Shown here piece by piece: positions 34,318-43,114 of a DNA stretch of 64,000 bases (positions within the stretch are counted from its first letter, which is position 1; each line of letters opens with the position of its first letter). The DNA is from Planctomycetota bacterium (GTDB lineage: Bacteria; Planctomycetota; SZUA-567; H5-PLA8): positions 1 to 64,000 of the forward strand of contig JAHCJK010000008.1 of NCBI GenBank assembly GCA_026184295.1, in the 5' to 3' direction. Made by a program: the position numbers and the translations under genes. The notes under the pieces are model-generated. The model made no database searches. It was not told the DNA's origin and was given only the letters and a program-made list of their open reading frames with translations.

Positions 34318-34459
34318 TGGCCTGCTCAACAAGTCGATTGTGATCCGTAGTTCTGGCCCGCGCGCCGACGGCTGTTGTTATTTTTGCAGCGCCTGCGCAA
34401 CGTTCGGACAACGGAATCGTGCCAGCGGCGAATGGTTTGATTAGCGGAGGAAGGAACCC

Positions 34460-35338
34460 GTGAGCATCGTTGCCCGCGTATTCGTGGTCCTCAACCTGAT
34501 CCTCTCGGTTGCGTTCTTGATCTTCGCGCTTCAGATCTGGACCGCGAAGACCAAATGGCAGAAGATGTATGAAGAGGAGCGGAAGGTCAATATCCTCGCC
34601 AAGGCCGACATCCAGAAACGCATCGTCGATCTCTCCGACGACACCGTGCGCAAGGAAGAGTGGATCAAGCAGCACAAGCAGCGCATCCGCGAACTCTACG
34701 GCAAGGTGCAGGAAGCCAACGACAGCATCCTGGCGCTGCAGAGCCGCGTCGGCGAAGCCGAAGCCAAGGTCAGCATGTGGCAGGCGCTCAACGAAGAACT
34801 GGTCCGCGAGAACGGCCGCCGCGCTGACGAACTGGCCAAGGTCAAGGGCGTGCTCCTGAAGCAGCAGCAGATGGTCCAGGTCGCCCGCGACAACGAAGTC
34901 AAGGCCCGCAACGAAAAGGCCGAGATGGAGAACGACCTGAACAGCACCAAGCAGACCCTGGCCGCCGTCTACCGCGACAAGCGCGCGATCGAAGACGACC
35001 TGGCGATCCAGACCCGCCGCATCGAGACCCTGCTGGCCAAGAACGTGCCGGTGTGGGAATACCTCCAGGAAGATCCGGAAGCGACCCAGCCGTACATCCC
35101 CGACGCGATGGTCCTGAGCGTCAAGCCCGAGCTGAACCTGGTCATGATCTCGGTCGGTTCGGCCCAGGGCGTCAAGCCCGGCTACCGCTTCACCATCAGC
35201 CGCGGCGACCAGTACATCGCCAAGGCGCAGGTCGAGCGCGTCTATCCCGACATGAGTTCGGCGCGCCTGCTCCTGAAGAAGGGCGAAGTCGAGATTCACG
35301 ACGAAGTGAAGTCGCGCGTGTCGAGCGCCAAGCAGTAA
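34460..35338 (+). CDS. MreC-like single-pass membrane coiled-coil protein
   Basis: A 292-residue protein starting at GTG behind GGAGGAAGG. An N-terminal transmembrane helix (~7-27) is followed by a long coiled coil (~30-200, rich in Lys/Glu/Gln/Leu). The C-terminal beta domain (~205-280) contains VLSVKPELNLVMISVGSAQG, VKPGYRFTISRGDQYIAKAQ and VYPDMSSARLLLKKG. This order (TM, coiled coil, beta domain with a 'VGs.qGVkpG' turn) is that of MreC, although similarity is weak and FlgT-like domains share the turn. The gene is two genes upstream of mreB, which supports a cell-envelope scaffold role. The MreC relationship is an inference. Confidence 0.72.
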   Translation: MSIVARVFVVLNLILSVAFLIFALQIWTAKTKWQKMYEEERKVNILAKADIQKRIVDLSDDTVRKEEWIKQHKQRIRELYGKVQEANDSILALQSRVGEAEAKVSMWQALNEELVRENGRRADELAKVKGVLLKQQQMVQVARDNEVKARNEKAEMENDLNSTKQTLAAVYRDKRAIEDDLAIQTRRIETLLAKNVPVWEYLQEDPEATQPYIPDAMVLSVKPELNLVMISVGSAQGVKPGYRFTISRGDQYIAKAQVERVYPDMSSARLLLKKGEVEIHDEVKSRVSSAKQ

Positions 35339-35379
35339 GCGAACGGGCCCCGTTTGGGAACTGAGCGAGGAAGAGACCG

Positions 35380-35859
35380 ATGCCTGTCGCCGACGAAAAG
35401 CTGGTCGAGAAGCTGCCCTTCGACGTCTACGCCATGATGCTGATCCTCAGCTTCCTGCTGCTGGGCGTCTCGGTGTGGCTGGTCAACGACGATCTCCAGA
35501 CGAACTGGTTCGCGGGCACGCAGGGCCGCGCCTGCGCCGAACACATCACCAAGAGCAACGACAAGCCGGAACTGTACAAGGAAGACGCGGTCGTTTCGGA
35601 CACCGACCTCGAGGACTTCAAGCGCATCACCGGCGAAGAGAAGCCGCCCAAGTACGCTCCGCTGCCGACCTACATGAAGACCAAGCGCATCGAGGTGACC
35701 CCCGGCCACGACAATACCGAAGGTATCGGCGAAGAGGAACTCAAGAAGCTGAAGGACTCCTACGAGTTCCCGCTCAACACGCCGGACGATCCGGACAAGA
35801 AGAAGACCGAGGCTCCGGCCCCGGAAGCCGCTCCTGCGGCGGCCCCCGCCGGCCAGTAG
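35380..35859 (+). CDS. Single-pass membrane protein, partner of the MreC-like protein
   Basis: A 159-residue protein, 41 nt after the MreC-like gene, with GAGGAAGAGA before the ATG. A short cytoplasmic N-terminus and one transmembrane helix (~15-36, YAMMLILSFLLLGVSVWLV) precede an acidic, Lys-rich extracytoplasmic region. It ends in an Ala/Pro-rich tail. It is too short and has too few helices to be MreD. It ends with a strong terminator, so it closes a two-gene operon. I do not recognise the family. Confidence 0.75.
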   Translation: MPVADEKLVEKLPFDVYAMMLILSFLLLGVSVWLVNDDLQTNWFAGTQGRACAEHITKSNDKPELYKEDAVVSDTDLEDFKRITGEEKPPKYAPLPTYMKTKRIEVTPGHDNTEGIGEEELKKLKDSYEFPLNTPDDPDKKKTEAPAPEAAPAAAPAGQ

Positions 35860-35884
35860 GTTCCCTCCGGTACCCAGCCTTTCC

Positions 35885-35909
35885 ACGGCGCCTTCGGGCG
35901 CCGTTTTTT
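35885..35909 (+). terminator. Rho-independent terminator before mreB
   Basis: Perfect stem ACGGCGCC/GGCGCCGT (35885-35904) with a TTCG loop and a T5-6 tract. It separates the MreC-like operon from mreB. Confidence 0.95.
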
Positions 35910-35942
35910 ATGCCCCAGTGCTCGCAAATCCTGAAAGCCGTG

Positions 35943-36041
35943 TAAGATAGCCGTCAGCGGTGGATTCGTTTTCCCCGTTCGTCCAGCGGTTGGGGGGGCC
36001 TGCCAGGGCCCTGCGACGAACTCGGGAAAAACCTCAACGAA
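35943..36041 (+). promoter_or_regulatory. mreB -10 element and structured leader RNA
   Basis: TAAGAT at 35943-35948 is a likely -10. The first transcribed bases can fold into an extended hairpin: TTCGTT/AACGAA (35965-35970 with 36036-36041), TTTTCCC/GGGAAAA, then GTTCGTC/GACGAAC (35977-35983 with 36015-36021), topped by GGGCC/GGCCC. The leader continues to the mreB start at 36176 without an obvious gene. It matches no RNA family that I recognise. Confidence 0.5.
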
Positions 36042-36175
36042 AGTCCAGGCGGGGCCGCAGGAAGGAAGTTTATGTCTGCGCGCGATTTAGCAGCGGATGC
36101 GCGGCTGCTTTGCCGATACTTCCCGGGAGCGCCTGCTGGGGGCAGGCGGTTCAGGGCTTCTCATTCGAGGGGCCC

Positions 36176-37228
36176 ATGATCCTGGATCCACTGCTAAGCA
36201 TGTTCCTGACCAAAGACCTGGGCATCGACCTCGGGACCGCCAACACCCTCGTCTGCGCGCGCGGCGAAGGCATCATTCTGTCCGAACCGTCCGTCGTGGC
36301 GGTCTACCAGGGCACCAACCGCGTCGTGGACGGCAACGCCGTCGGCGAACGCGCCCGCCAGATGCTGGGCAAGACGCCGGGCACGATCCAGGCGGTGCGC
36401 CCGATGAAGAACGGCGTGATCGCGGACTTCGAGATCACCGAGCAGATGCTCGGGTACTTCATCCGCAAGGCGCACGGCCGGACGCACTTTATCCGCCCGC
36501 GCGTGATCGTGGCGGTGCCGAGCGGCATCACGGTGGTCGAAAAGCGCGCGGTGCGCGAATCGGCCGAACGCGCCGGCGCCCGCGACGTACGCCTGATCAA
36601 GGAACCGATGGCCGCGGCCATCGGCGTCGGCCTGCCGGTCAACGAACCGCGCGGTTCGATGATGGTGGACATCGGCGGCGGCACCTGCGAAGTGGCGGTG
36701 ATCTCGCTGCGCGGCATCGTCTCCAGCACCAGCCTGCGCTGCGCCGGCGACGAGATGAACGACGCGATCTCCAAGTACATGAAGGAGGTCTACAACCTCC
36801 AGATCGGCGAACAGACCGCGGAACGCATCAAGATCGAGATCGGCAGCGCGTACCCGCTGGAAGAGGAACTGGCCAAGGAAGTGCGCGGCAGCGACACCAT
36901 CGCGCACCTGCCCCGCACGGTGAACGTGCGCAGCGAGGAAGTGCGCGAGGCCCTGAAGATTCCGCTCGAGAAGATCGTCCGCGCGATCGTCACGACGCTC
37001 GAACGCACCCCGCCCGAACTGGCCGCGGACCTGGTCGAATCCGGCGTCACGCTCGCCGGCGGCGGCGCGCTGCTGCGCGGCGTCGACCGCCTGATCGCGC
37101 GCGAGACCGGCCTGCCGGTGCGCAAGGCCGACGACCCGCTCACCGCCGTCGCGCGCGGCACCGGCATCGTGCTCGACCAGATCGACACCTACTGGAACGT
37201 CCTCGAGAACGGCCACGACGCCGCGTAG
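36176..37228 (+). CDS. mreB: Rod-shape-determining actin homologue MreB
   Basis: A 350-residue actin-like ATPase that forms membrane-associated filaments directing cell-wall synthesis. Motifs in order: phosphate 1 LGIDLGTANTLV, IAVPSGIT-type segment VIVAVPSGITVVE, phosphate 2 MMVDIGGGTCEVAVIS, adenosine region VTLAGGGALLRG and the C-terminal PLTAVARGTG. An N-terminal hydrophobic patch (MILDPLLSMFLTKD) may bind membrane. The ATG at 36176 follows GAGGGG closely; the frame is open further upstream but lacks homology there. mreB is separated from the MreC-like operon by a terminator and has its own long structured leader. The stop is 3 nt from the convergent gene's end. Confidence 0.97.
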   Translation: MILDPLLSMFLTKDLGIDLGTANTLVCARGEGIILSEPSVVAVYQGTNRVVDGNAVGERARQMLGKTPGTIQAVRPMKNGVIADFEITEQMLGYFIRKAHGRTHFIRPRVIVAVPSGITVVEKRAVRESAERAGARDVRLIKEPMAAAIGVGLPVNEPRGSMMVDIGGGTCEVAVISLRGIVSSTSLRCAGDEMNDAISKYMKEVYNLQIGEQTAERIKIEIGSAYPLEEELAKEVRGSDTIAHLPRTVNVRSEEVREALKIPLEKIVRAIVTTLERTPPELAADLVESGVTLAGGGALLRGVDRLIARETGLPVRKADDPLTAVARGTGIVLDQIDTYWNVLENGHDAA

Positions 37229-37231
37229 CGC

Positions 37232-38461
37232 CTAGCGCGTGCGCGCGCCTTCCTGTTTCACCTTCGCATCCAACGCCGGCTTCGCGTCCAGCGCCTCCAG
37301 GATCGTGCGGCTGGCCTTGGCGGCTTCCGGGTCCTCGCCGGCCGCGGCCTTTTCCAGCGCGGGGAAGGCGGCTCCGCCGAGGGCCGTCAGTTCGCGCTGC
37401 GCCTTGTCGCGGACCTCGAAGGCCTCCGCGGCCAGGTCCTTGACCAGGGCGGCCACGCGCGCGTCGAGTTCCGGTTCCATGTGTTCGTGCACGACCAGTC
37501 CCACGCGCACGGTCTTGGCCGGCGCGGGCTTGGCTTCCAGCGGCAGCCATGCGTCGTAGGTGGTTTGCGGGACGCGGTAGAAGATCGTCAGGCCGTCGGC
37601 CTTAAAGAGCGCGTCGTGCCAGACGGCGACGAGCGCCCCGGCTTCGTCGGCGTTCAGGCCCGCCTTGGAAAGGCGTTCGACGAGTTCCTTGCGCAGCCGT
37701 GCCAGGTCCTCGTCGGTGGCGGGGGCGAGCGCCACCTGCACGGAAAGTTCCCCGGGTTCGCCGCCTGCCCAGCGCGTCCACGGGCAGCAGCGCACGCCCT
37801 TGCCGTTGCGTTCGATCACCATCAGGTCTTCGTAATAGAAGCCGGGTTCGTGCTTGATCGTGAGCGCCTCGCCGTCGCGGCGGAGCTTGGGCGTGGGCGG
37901 CGCCTTCATCAGGCCGTCGTAGTAGAGGAAGTGTTCGCTGACGAAGTCGGTGCCCATGCGGCTCCAGCCGTTGTTGGTGTAGACCATGCTGCTCTTGGCC
38001 GCGCGCAGCGTCTCCATCCAGTGTCCCTGCGGCACCTCCTTGGGCGCCACGGCCTGGCCGGGATGGTCCGGCGCGACGAGCGCGAAGCTGAAGTGCAGCC
38101 GGTCGGGCTCGTTGAGGTTGTCCTGCGCGGGCGGCCACCAGACGAGCGGGCGGCCTTCGGCGAAGCGCACGGTCAGCGCGACGTTCACCTTTTCTTTCGC
38201 GTGGAGGTAGATCACGGGCTTGCGCACGGGCCCGCGGTAGGGCAGCTTCGCGGACGGCCAGGCGCGGTTGAAGAACTCGGGAAAGCCGGCCCATTCCTGC
38301 TTCATGTCGCGCTGCGCCCAGGCCTCGTTGCGCGGCACGGTAAAGACGCCCCATTCGTGAAGGTCGTACGCGGGAGCCGCGGGCGCGGGCTCCGCGGCCC
38401 GCGCGGCCGCGGCGAAGACGGCCAGCACCAGCACCCACATCAGCGCGCATCGCATACGCAT
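37232..38461 (-). CDS. Secreted 'LHEWGVF' protein with HEAT-like C-terminus, paralogue 1
   Basis: A 409-residue exported protein; signal peptide to about residue 24 (ARAAEP). The mature N-terminus begins with YDLHEWGVFTVPRNEAW, a motif I have seen only on uncharacterised secreted proteins of Planctomycetota and Verrucomicrobia. Shared blocks with the downstream paralogue include RFAEGRPLVWWP, FLYYDGLMKAP and GLTIFYRVPQTTYDAWLPL. The C-terminus (~350-405) is a HEAT-like unit (EAFEVRDKAQRELTALGGAA). It follows paralogue 2 by 11 nt on the same strand, so the two form an operon. The start at 38461 has AGGAG 4 nt upstream; ATG 38455 has better spacing and is equally possible. Function unknown. Confidence 0.83.
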   Translation of the reverse strand: MRMRCALMWVLVLAVFAAAARAAEPAPAAPAYDLHEWGVFTVPRNEAWAQRDMKQEWAGFPEFFNRAWPSAKLPYRGPVRKPVIYLHAKEKVNVALTVRFAEGRPLVWWPPAQDNLNEPDRLHFSFALVAPDHPGQAVAPKEVPQGHWMETLRAAKSSMVYTNNGWSRMGTDFVSEHFLYYDGLMKAPPTPKLRRDGEALTIKHEPGFYYEDLMVIERNGKGVRCCPWTRWAGGEPGELSVQVALAPATDEDLARLRKELVERLSKAGLNADEAGALVAVWHDALFKADGLTIFYRVPQTTYDAWLPLEAKPAPAKTVRVGLVVHEHMEPELDARVAALVKDLAAEAFEVRDKAQRELTALGGAAFPALEKAAAGEDPEAAKASRTILEALDAKPALDAKVKQEGARTR

Positions 38462-38472
38462 CGTGCTCCTTG

Positions 38473-39711
38473 TCACCGTCCGGAGGCCTTCTTCATCGGG
38501 TCCATCGCGGGCAGGGCGTCCATCGCCCGCAGCAGGTTTCGGCAGGCGCCGGCCGTATCCGCGTCCTCGCTGAGCGCGCCGGCCTCCAGCGCCGGAAAGG
38601 CCGCGCCGCCGATCTTCGCCAGCGCCGCCTGGGCTTTCTCGCGGACCTCGAACTGCTCGGACGCCAGTTGCTTGATCAGCGCGTCCACGCGCGCGCCGAG
38701 TTCCGGTTCCAGGTGCTTGTGGAACACCAGGCCCACGCGCACGATGGCCTTCGGCGCCGGCGTGGCGTTGAGCGGCAGCCACGCGTCGTAGGTCTCCCGC
38801 GGGATGCGGTAGAAGACCGTCAGCCCGTCGTCCTCGAAGAGGCCTTCCCGCCAGACCTTGACCAGCGAGGCCGCCTCGGCGGCGGTCAGGCCGGCGGCCT
38901 GGGTGCGCTTGGTCAACTCGGCGCGGGCGGCTTCGAGTTCCTTCGGACCGGCCTCGGCCAGTTCGACGCGGGTCGAGCGCGCGCCGGGTTCGATCTGGTC
39001 GATCCAGGCCCGGGCCACGCGCACCTTGCCTTCGTGCCGGTCGAGGACGAAGACGTCGCGCATCGCGTGGTCGAGCGAGGTTTCGAGAATCACGGCGTCG
39101 CCGTCGCGCCTAGCCGTGGGCGCGGCGGGGGCCTTCATGATGCCGTCGTAGTAGAGGAAGTCTTCGACGCCGTACGTCTGTCCGGCTTTCTGGCTGTGGG
39201 CACCTGGGGTGATGACGCGCGCGGCCTTGACCTCCCGCAGGTCCTGCACCCAATGGCCGTCGGGGACCGCCGGCGGCTGCGGGTTGCCCGCGTCTTTCAT
39301 TTCCAGCAGGCTCAGGTCGAACTCGATCCGGTCGAGGCGCCCTTCGATCCGCTCGCCGCCCTGCCAGCAGGGCATGGAGGCGTTGGGCCACCAGACCAGC
39401 GGCCGGCCCTCGGCGAAGCGCACGGTCAGCTTCACGTCCAAGGGTTTCTCGGCGTAAAAGAAGACGACGGGCTTGGCCACTTCGCCGCGGTAGGGCAGGC
39501 GGCGTTCGGGCCAGATGCGGTTGAAGAACGCCGGGAAGCCGGCCCATTCTTCCTTCAGATCGCGCATCGCCCACGCGTCGTTGCGCGCGATGGGAAAGAC
39601 GCCCCACTCATGCAGCTCGTACGAGGCCTTCTCCGGTTCGGCGGCCGATCCGTTGCGGACGAAGAACGGCAGCGCCAGCAACAGCGCCAGGCAAAGTGGA
39701 CGTAGCGGCAT
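38473..39711 (-). CDS. Secreted 'LHEWGVF' protein with HEAT-like C-terminus, paralogue 2
   Basis: A 412-residue exported protein; ATG 39711 follows GGAGG by 8 nt. The signal peptide ends near NGSAAEP. It carries the same domain order as paralogue 1: YELHEWGVFPIARNDAW, KLTVRFAEGRPLVWWP, DFLYYDGIMKAP, GLTVFYRIPRETYDAWLPL, and the HEAT-like tail SEQFEVREKAQAALAKIGG. The two diverge most in the central third. The tail resembles the HEAT-like unit in the FGE-like protein at 6293. A -10-like TATCAT lies about 25 nt before the start. The pair arose by tandem duplication; role unknown. Confidence 0.83.
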   Translation of the reverse strand: MPLRPLCLALLLALPFFVRNGSAAEPEKASYELHEWGVFPIARNDAWAMRDLKEEWAGFPAFFNRIWPERRLPYRGEVAKPVVFFYAEKPLDVKLTVRFAEGRPLVWWPNASMPCWQGGERIEGRLDRIEFDLSLLEMKDAGNPQPPAVPDGHWVQDLREVKAARVITPGAHSQKAGQTYGVEDFLYYDGIMKAPAAPTARRDGDAVILETSLDHAMRDVFVLDRHEGKVRVARAWIDQIEPGARSTRVELAEAGPKELEAARAELTKRTQAAGLTAAEAASLVKVWREGLFEDDGLTVFYRIPRETYDAWLPLNATPAPKAIVRVGLVFHKHLEPELGARVDALIKQLASEQFEVREKAQAALAKIGGAAFPALEAGALSEDADTAGACRNLLRAMDALPAMDPMKKASGR

Positions 39712-39820
39712 TGGACGGCCTCCGGTAAATGATAGGTATTAGACCCCTGCCAGACGCCCCGGTTGCGCGGAATCCTCGCGTCTATCCGCCGCGCCTGCTT
39801 GGCTTTGAGAGGAACCGAAC

Positions 39821-41080
39821 ATGCCTGCTTCGCGCCCCGGCCCCGACCGCCTTCGCGTCCAGAAGCGCATCGAAGCGCTGAAGCCGGACCTGGTGGCCTT
39901 CACCAAGGACTTCTGCCGCATCGCGACGGTGAACCCGCCCGGCAACCAGTACCTGGCCTGCGCGAAGTTTCTCGAGAAGAAGCTGCACGCGCTGGGGATG
40001 AAGACGCGCCTGCTGCGCGTGCCGCCCAAGGTCCAGGCGAAGCTCGTCCCGGGCCTGGACAAGTACCCGCGCTACAACCTGATCGCGCGCTGGGACGTGG
40101 GCGCGAAGAAGACGCTGCACTACACCGGGCACTACGACGTCGTCCCGCCGACCTCGGGCTGGAAGACCGACCCGTTCGCGCCGTACGTGCGCGGCGACAA
40201 GCTGATCGGGCGCGGCACGGTGGACATGAAGGCCTGCGACGCGGCCTCGATCTTCGCCGTGCAGGCGCTCATGGACTGCAAGGTGACGCCGCCGTGGAAC
40301 CTGGAACTCTCCTTTACCGCCGACGAGGAAACGGGCGGCTACGCCGGGCTGGGGTGGGTGGTGAAGAGCAAGGCGATCAAGCCCGACGCGGCGGTGCTGC
40401 TGGAAGGCGGCAGCGGCGAGCAGATCGGCTACGCGCACCGCGGCGTGCTCTGGCTGAACGTGACCGTGATCGGGCGCGCGGCGCATGCCTCGAACCCCAA
40501 GGCCGGCATCAACGCGCTCGAGAAGGCCTGCGCCCTGATCCGCGAACTCCAGACGCTCGAACCGGTCTACGCGAAGCGGCGCAGCCGCTTCCAGGCCAAC
40601 AAGATGGCGCGCCGACCGACGATGATGATCGGCGGGGTCAGCGGCGGCGGCGGGAAGATCAACACCATCCCCGACCGCTTCACGTTCTCGATCGACCGGC
40701 GCCTGCTGCCCGAGGACGACCTGGCCGCGGTCAAGGCCGAGATCATGCGCGTGATCGCGCGCGCGCAGCGGAAGGACAAGGACCTGAAGGTCGAGGTCGC
40801 GTACCCGCTGTACGTCGCGCCGGGCTGGACCGACCCCCAGGCCGCGATCTTGAAGGCGGCGCGCGCGGCGCACACGGCCGTGACCGGGCGGAAGAACGGC
40901 CTGCGCATGACCGGCGGCTTTACCGACATGCACTGGCTGACCAACGACGGCAAGGTGCCCACGGTCGGCTACGGGTGCGGCGGAGCCGGCGCGCACTCGG
41001 ACTTCGAATGGGTCGGCATCCGCAGCATGGTGGAGACGTGCAAGATTTACGCGGAGATCGCGCTGCGCATGCCGCGCTGA
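39821..41080 (+). CDS. M20-family metallopeptidase (ArgE/DapE/CPG2-like)
   Basis: A 419-residue cytoplasmic zinc peptidase or deacylase. Metal and catalytic segments are in the family order: LHYTGHYDVVPP (zinc His/Asp), LIGRGTVDMKACDAA (bridging Asp), SFTADEETGGYAG (catalytic Glu-Glu), VLLEGGSGEQIGYAHRG (Asp/Glu ligand region) and GAGAHSDFEWV (final His). The lid/dimerisation domain begins around LWLNVTVIGRAAHAS. Substrates in this family range from N-acetyl-ornithine to dipeptides; the exact one is not clear. GAGAGGAA precedes the ATG. It is convergent with the WaaP-like gene (7-nt gap). Confidence 0.93.
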   Translation: MPASRPGPDRLRVQKRIEALKPDLVAFTKDFCRIATVNPPGNQYLACAKFLEKKLHALGMKTRLLRVPPKVQAKLVPGLDKYPRYNLIARWDVGAKKTLHYTGHYDVVPPTSGWKTDPFAPYVRGDKLIGRGTVDMKACDAASIFAVQALMDCKVTPPWNLELSFTADEETGGYAGLGWVVKSKAIKPDAAVLLEGGSGEQIGYAHRGVLWLNVTVIGRAAHASNPKAGINALEKACALIRELQTLEPVYAKRRSRFQANKMARRPTMMIGGVSGGGGKINTIPDRFTFSIDRRLLPEDDLAAVKAEIMRVIARAQRKDKDLKVEVAYPLYVAPGWTDPQAAILKAARAAHTAVTGRKNGLRMTGGFTDMHWLTNDGKVPTVGYGCGGAGAHSDFEWVGIRSMVETCKIYAEIALRMPR

Positions 41081-41087
41081 ACGCGCC

Positions 41088-41942
41088 TCAGAGCTTGCGG
41101 CCCTTCAGCTTGCCGACGCGGTCCACCCATCGCGACCACTTGGCGGCCTCGGCCAGCGAGCCGCCGTAGGCCTGCAGGAAGACGGTCTTGTGCGCGTCGG
41201 TAAAGCCGTGGTCGTCCTTCTTGGGCAGGAACGAGCGCAGGATCTGATACAGGTTCTTGGCGCGGTTGAGGCGCGAGACGCTGCGGGTCATCGAACAGCC
41301 CAGCAGGTCGATGATGAAGAACTCGCTGGCCGAAGACGGCGCGTGAGGCAGGATCAGGAAGTGCCCGGCCTTGCAGTCGTCGTGGTAGAAGCCGCGGTCG
41401 TGGAACATGAGGATGAAACGGCCGAGGGCGAGCAGCATCTCGCAGCGTTCGGCCTCGGTCTCCAGGCGCCACCAGCGTTCCATCGCGTTCTCGCACTCGG
41501 GAATCGCCTCGGTCGCGAGCAGGCTGTAGCGCGAGACGGTGCCGAGGTCCTCGGCCAGCCAGACCGGGCGCGGCGTGCGGATGCCGGCCTCCATCACCTT
41601 CCAGCCGAGATCGAATTCCTCGCGCGCGCGGCTGTTGCGCGTGACGCGCAGGAGCGGGCCGTACCAGGTCTTGAAGTTGTAGCGCTTCACGTAGAGTTCG
41701 ATGGGCGTGCCGAACTGCCCCGCGGCGAGCTTGACCACCTTGCGGCTGCGGCTGGACTTGGCGATGAACTCCGTTACCGTCGCGAGCGCGTCCGCGTCGT
41801 CCCAGGGGATGTCGAGCCCGCGGAAGCGCTGGTACGGGCCCAGACAGCGGATGCGGTAGCCGTTGCGCTCCTGCGAATGCCACTTCACCGGGCCCGAAGG
41901 CGGGCGCATGCGCGCGCTGCCGTAGATCGTCGTGTCAGCCAT
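41088..41942 (-). CDS. Lipopolysaccharide-core kinase (WaaP/Kdo-kinase-like)
   Basis: A 284-residue protein-kinase-fold enzyme. The nucleotide-binding Lys is in ELYVKRYN; the catalytic loop is RGFYHDDCKAGHFLIL (HDD in place of HRD, with Lys), and the metal Asp is in FFIIDLLGC. This order matches WaaP/KdkA kinases, which phosphorylate heptose or Kdo in the LPS core on the inner face of the cytoplasmic membrane. The ATG overlaps the stop of the glycosyltransferase gene by 8 nt, so translation is coupled. Together they point to LPS-core or glycolipid assembly. Confidence 0.9.
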   Translation of the reverse strand: MADTTIYGSARMRPPSGPVKWHSQERNGYRIRCLGPYQRFRGLDIPWDDADALATVTEFIAKSSRSRKVVKLAAGQFGTPIELYVKRYNFKTWYGPLLRVTRNSRAREEFDLGWKVMEAGIRTPRPVWLAEDLGTVSRYSLLATEAIPECENAMERWWRLETEAERCEMLLALGRFILMFHDRGFYHDDCKAGHFLILPHAPSSASEFFIIDLLGCSMTRSVSRLNRAKNLYQILRSFLPKKDDHGFTDAHKTVFLQAYGGSLAEAAKWSRWVDRVGKLKGRKL

Positions 41943-43062
41943 GCTCGGAAAGGACCTCTCGGTACAGGCGTTCGTGCGCGGCGGCCCAGCCGCCGTAGCC
42001 GTGGTGCTGTTCGGCGCGGGCGCGGCCGGCGTTGCCCCAGGCGGCGCGGCGTTCGGCCGGCAGGTCCAGGACTTCGCCCAGAATCGCGGCCAGCGCGGCG
42101 GGGTCTTCGATGGGAGCCAGCTTCCCGTTCACGCCGTCCTCCACCAGGTCGGGCACGGCGCCGACGCGCGTCGCGGCCACGGGCAGGCCCATGGCCATGT
42201 ATTCCAGGACGGCGCGGCTGAAGCCTTCGCTGCCGACCGAACTGAGCGTCCCGGCGTCGGCGGCGGCCAGAATCCCGGGAATCTCGCCCGGATCGCGCCG
42301 GCCCAGCAGCCGCACCGACGCGCCGAGTTCCAGGGCCTGAACCTGCGCCTCGATCGCCGGGCGGAACGAGCCGTCGCCCACCAGCAGCAGGATAGCGCCC
42401 GGACGGCCGCGCGCGACCGACTTCCAGGCGTCGAGCAGCACGCGGTGCGCCTTGACGGACTCGAAGCGCGCGACGCAGACGGCCACGCGGGCCTCGGCGG
42501 GCAGTTCCAGCTTCGCCCGGGCCTGGGCGCGGTCGGCGCCGGGGGCGAAACGGTCCAGGTCCACGCCGCCGGGGATGCGGACGACTTTTTCAGGCGCGAA
42601 GACCTGCTTGGCGCGCACGTCGGCTTCGACGGCGCTGGAGACCGCGATCAGGCGCGCGGTGCGCCGGGCCAGCATGCGGTTGGCGAGGTTGTTGCGCAGC
42701 GGCGTCGTGACGTGGCGCGTGCGGACGACGGGAATCTTGAGGCGGTGGATGCGCGTGGCGAGGACCGCCAGCCAGTGGTCCTTGCCGCGGTGCGCGTGGA
42801 TCACCTGCACGCCGTGCTCGCGCACCAGGCGGGCGAGCTTCTTCATGTCGGGCAGGTCGTGCGAGGGCCACCAGCGGTGCTTGAGCACGAAGCCGTGCGG
42901 GTCGAGCCCGCGGCGGACGGCGATCTCGTGGGTGGCGTGGCCTTCGCGCAGGCCCAGCAGGACGGCGTGGCCGGCGCGGCGCAGGGCCTCGGTCAGGTTC
43001 AGCGTATGGGCGGCCTCGCCGACGTACAGCCGCGCGCTGTTGAGTTGCAGGACGGTCAGCAT
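41935..43062 (-). CDS. GT4-family glycosyltransferase
   Basis: A 375-residue GT-B enzyme. The N-terminal Rossmann domain begins with VLQLNSARLYVGEAAHTLNL; the C-terminal donor domain contains VVRIPGGVDLDRFAPG, VAVCVARFESVKAH and the EX7E-type segment GSEGFSRAVLEYMAMGLPV. GT4 members transfer sugars from nucleotide donors to lipid or polysaccharide acceptors. The start at 43062 is selected because family homology begins there; an in-frame ATG at 43083 adds only PGPAGP and neither has a convincing ribosome-binding site. It follows the TlpA gene by 52 nt and overlaps the WaaP-like gene by 8 nt. Confidence 0.9.
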   Translation of the reverse strand: MLTVLQLNSARLYVGEAAHTLNLTEALRRAGHAVLLGLREGHATHEIAVRRGLDPHGFVLKHRWWPSHDLPDMKKLARLVREHGVQVIHAHRGKDHWLAVLATRIHRLKIPVVRTRHVTTPLRNNLANRMLARRTARLIAVSSAVEADVRAKQVFAPEKVVRIPGGVDLDRFAPGADRAQARAKLELPAEARVAVCVARFESVKAHRVLLDAWKSVARGRPGAILLLVGDGSFRPAIEAQVQALELGASVRLLGRRDPGEIPGILAAADAGTLSSVGSEGFSRAVLEYMAMGLPVAATRVGAVPDLVEDGVNGKLAPIEDPAALAAILGEVLDLPAERRAAWGNAGRARAEQHHGYGGWAAAHERLYREVLSEHG

Positions 43063-43114
43063 GGGACCCGCGGGGCCGGGCATGGGAGCATCGCGATTCC
43101 GTGCGCGAGGAACG

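Noticed and set aside
35960-36175. Upstream in-frame extension of mreB; also RNase P, SRP or 6S RNA in this leader
   Set aside because: MreB homology begins at 36176. The leader contains a GAAAGTCC-like stretch but lacks the remaining conserved parts of RNase P RNA, the SRP tetraloop context, or a clear 6S fold.
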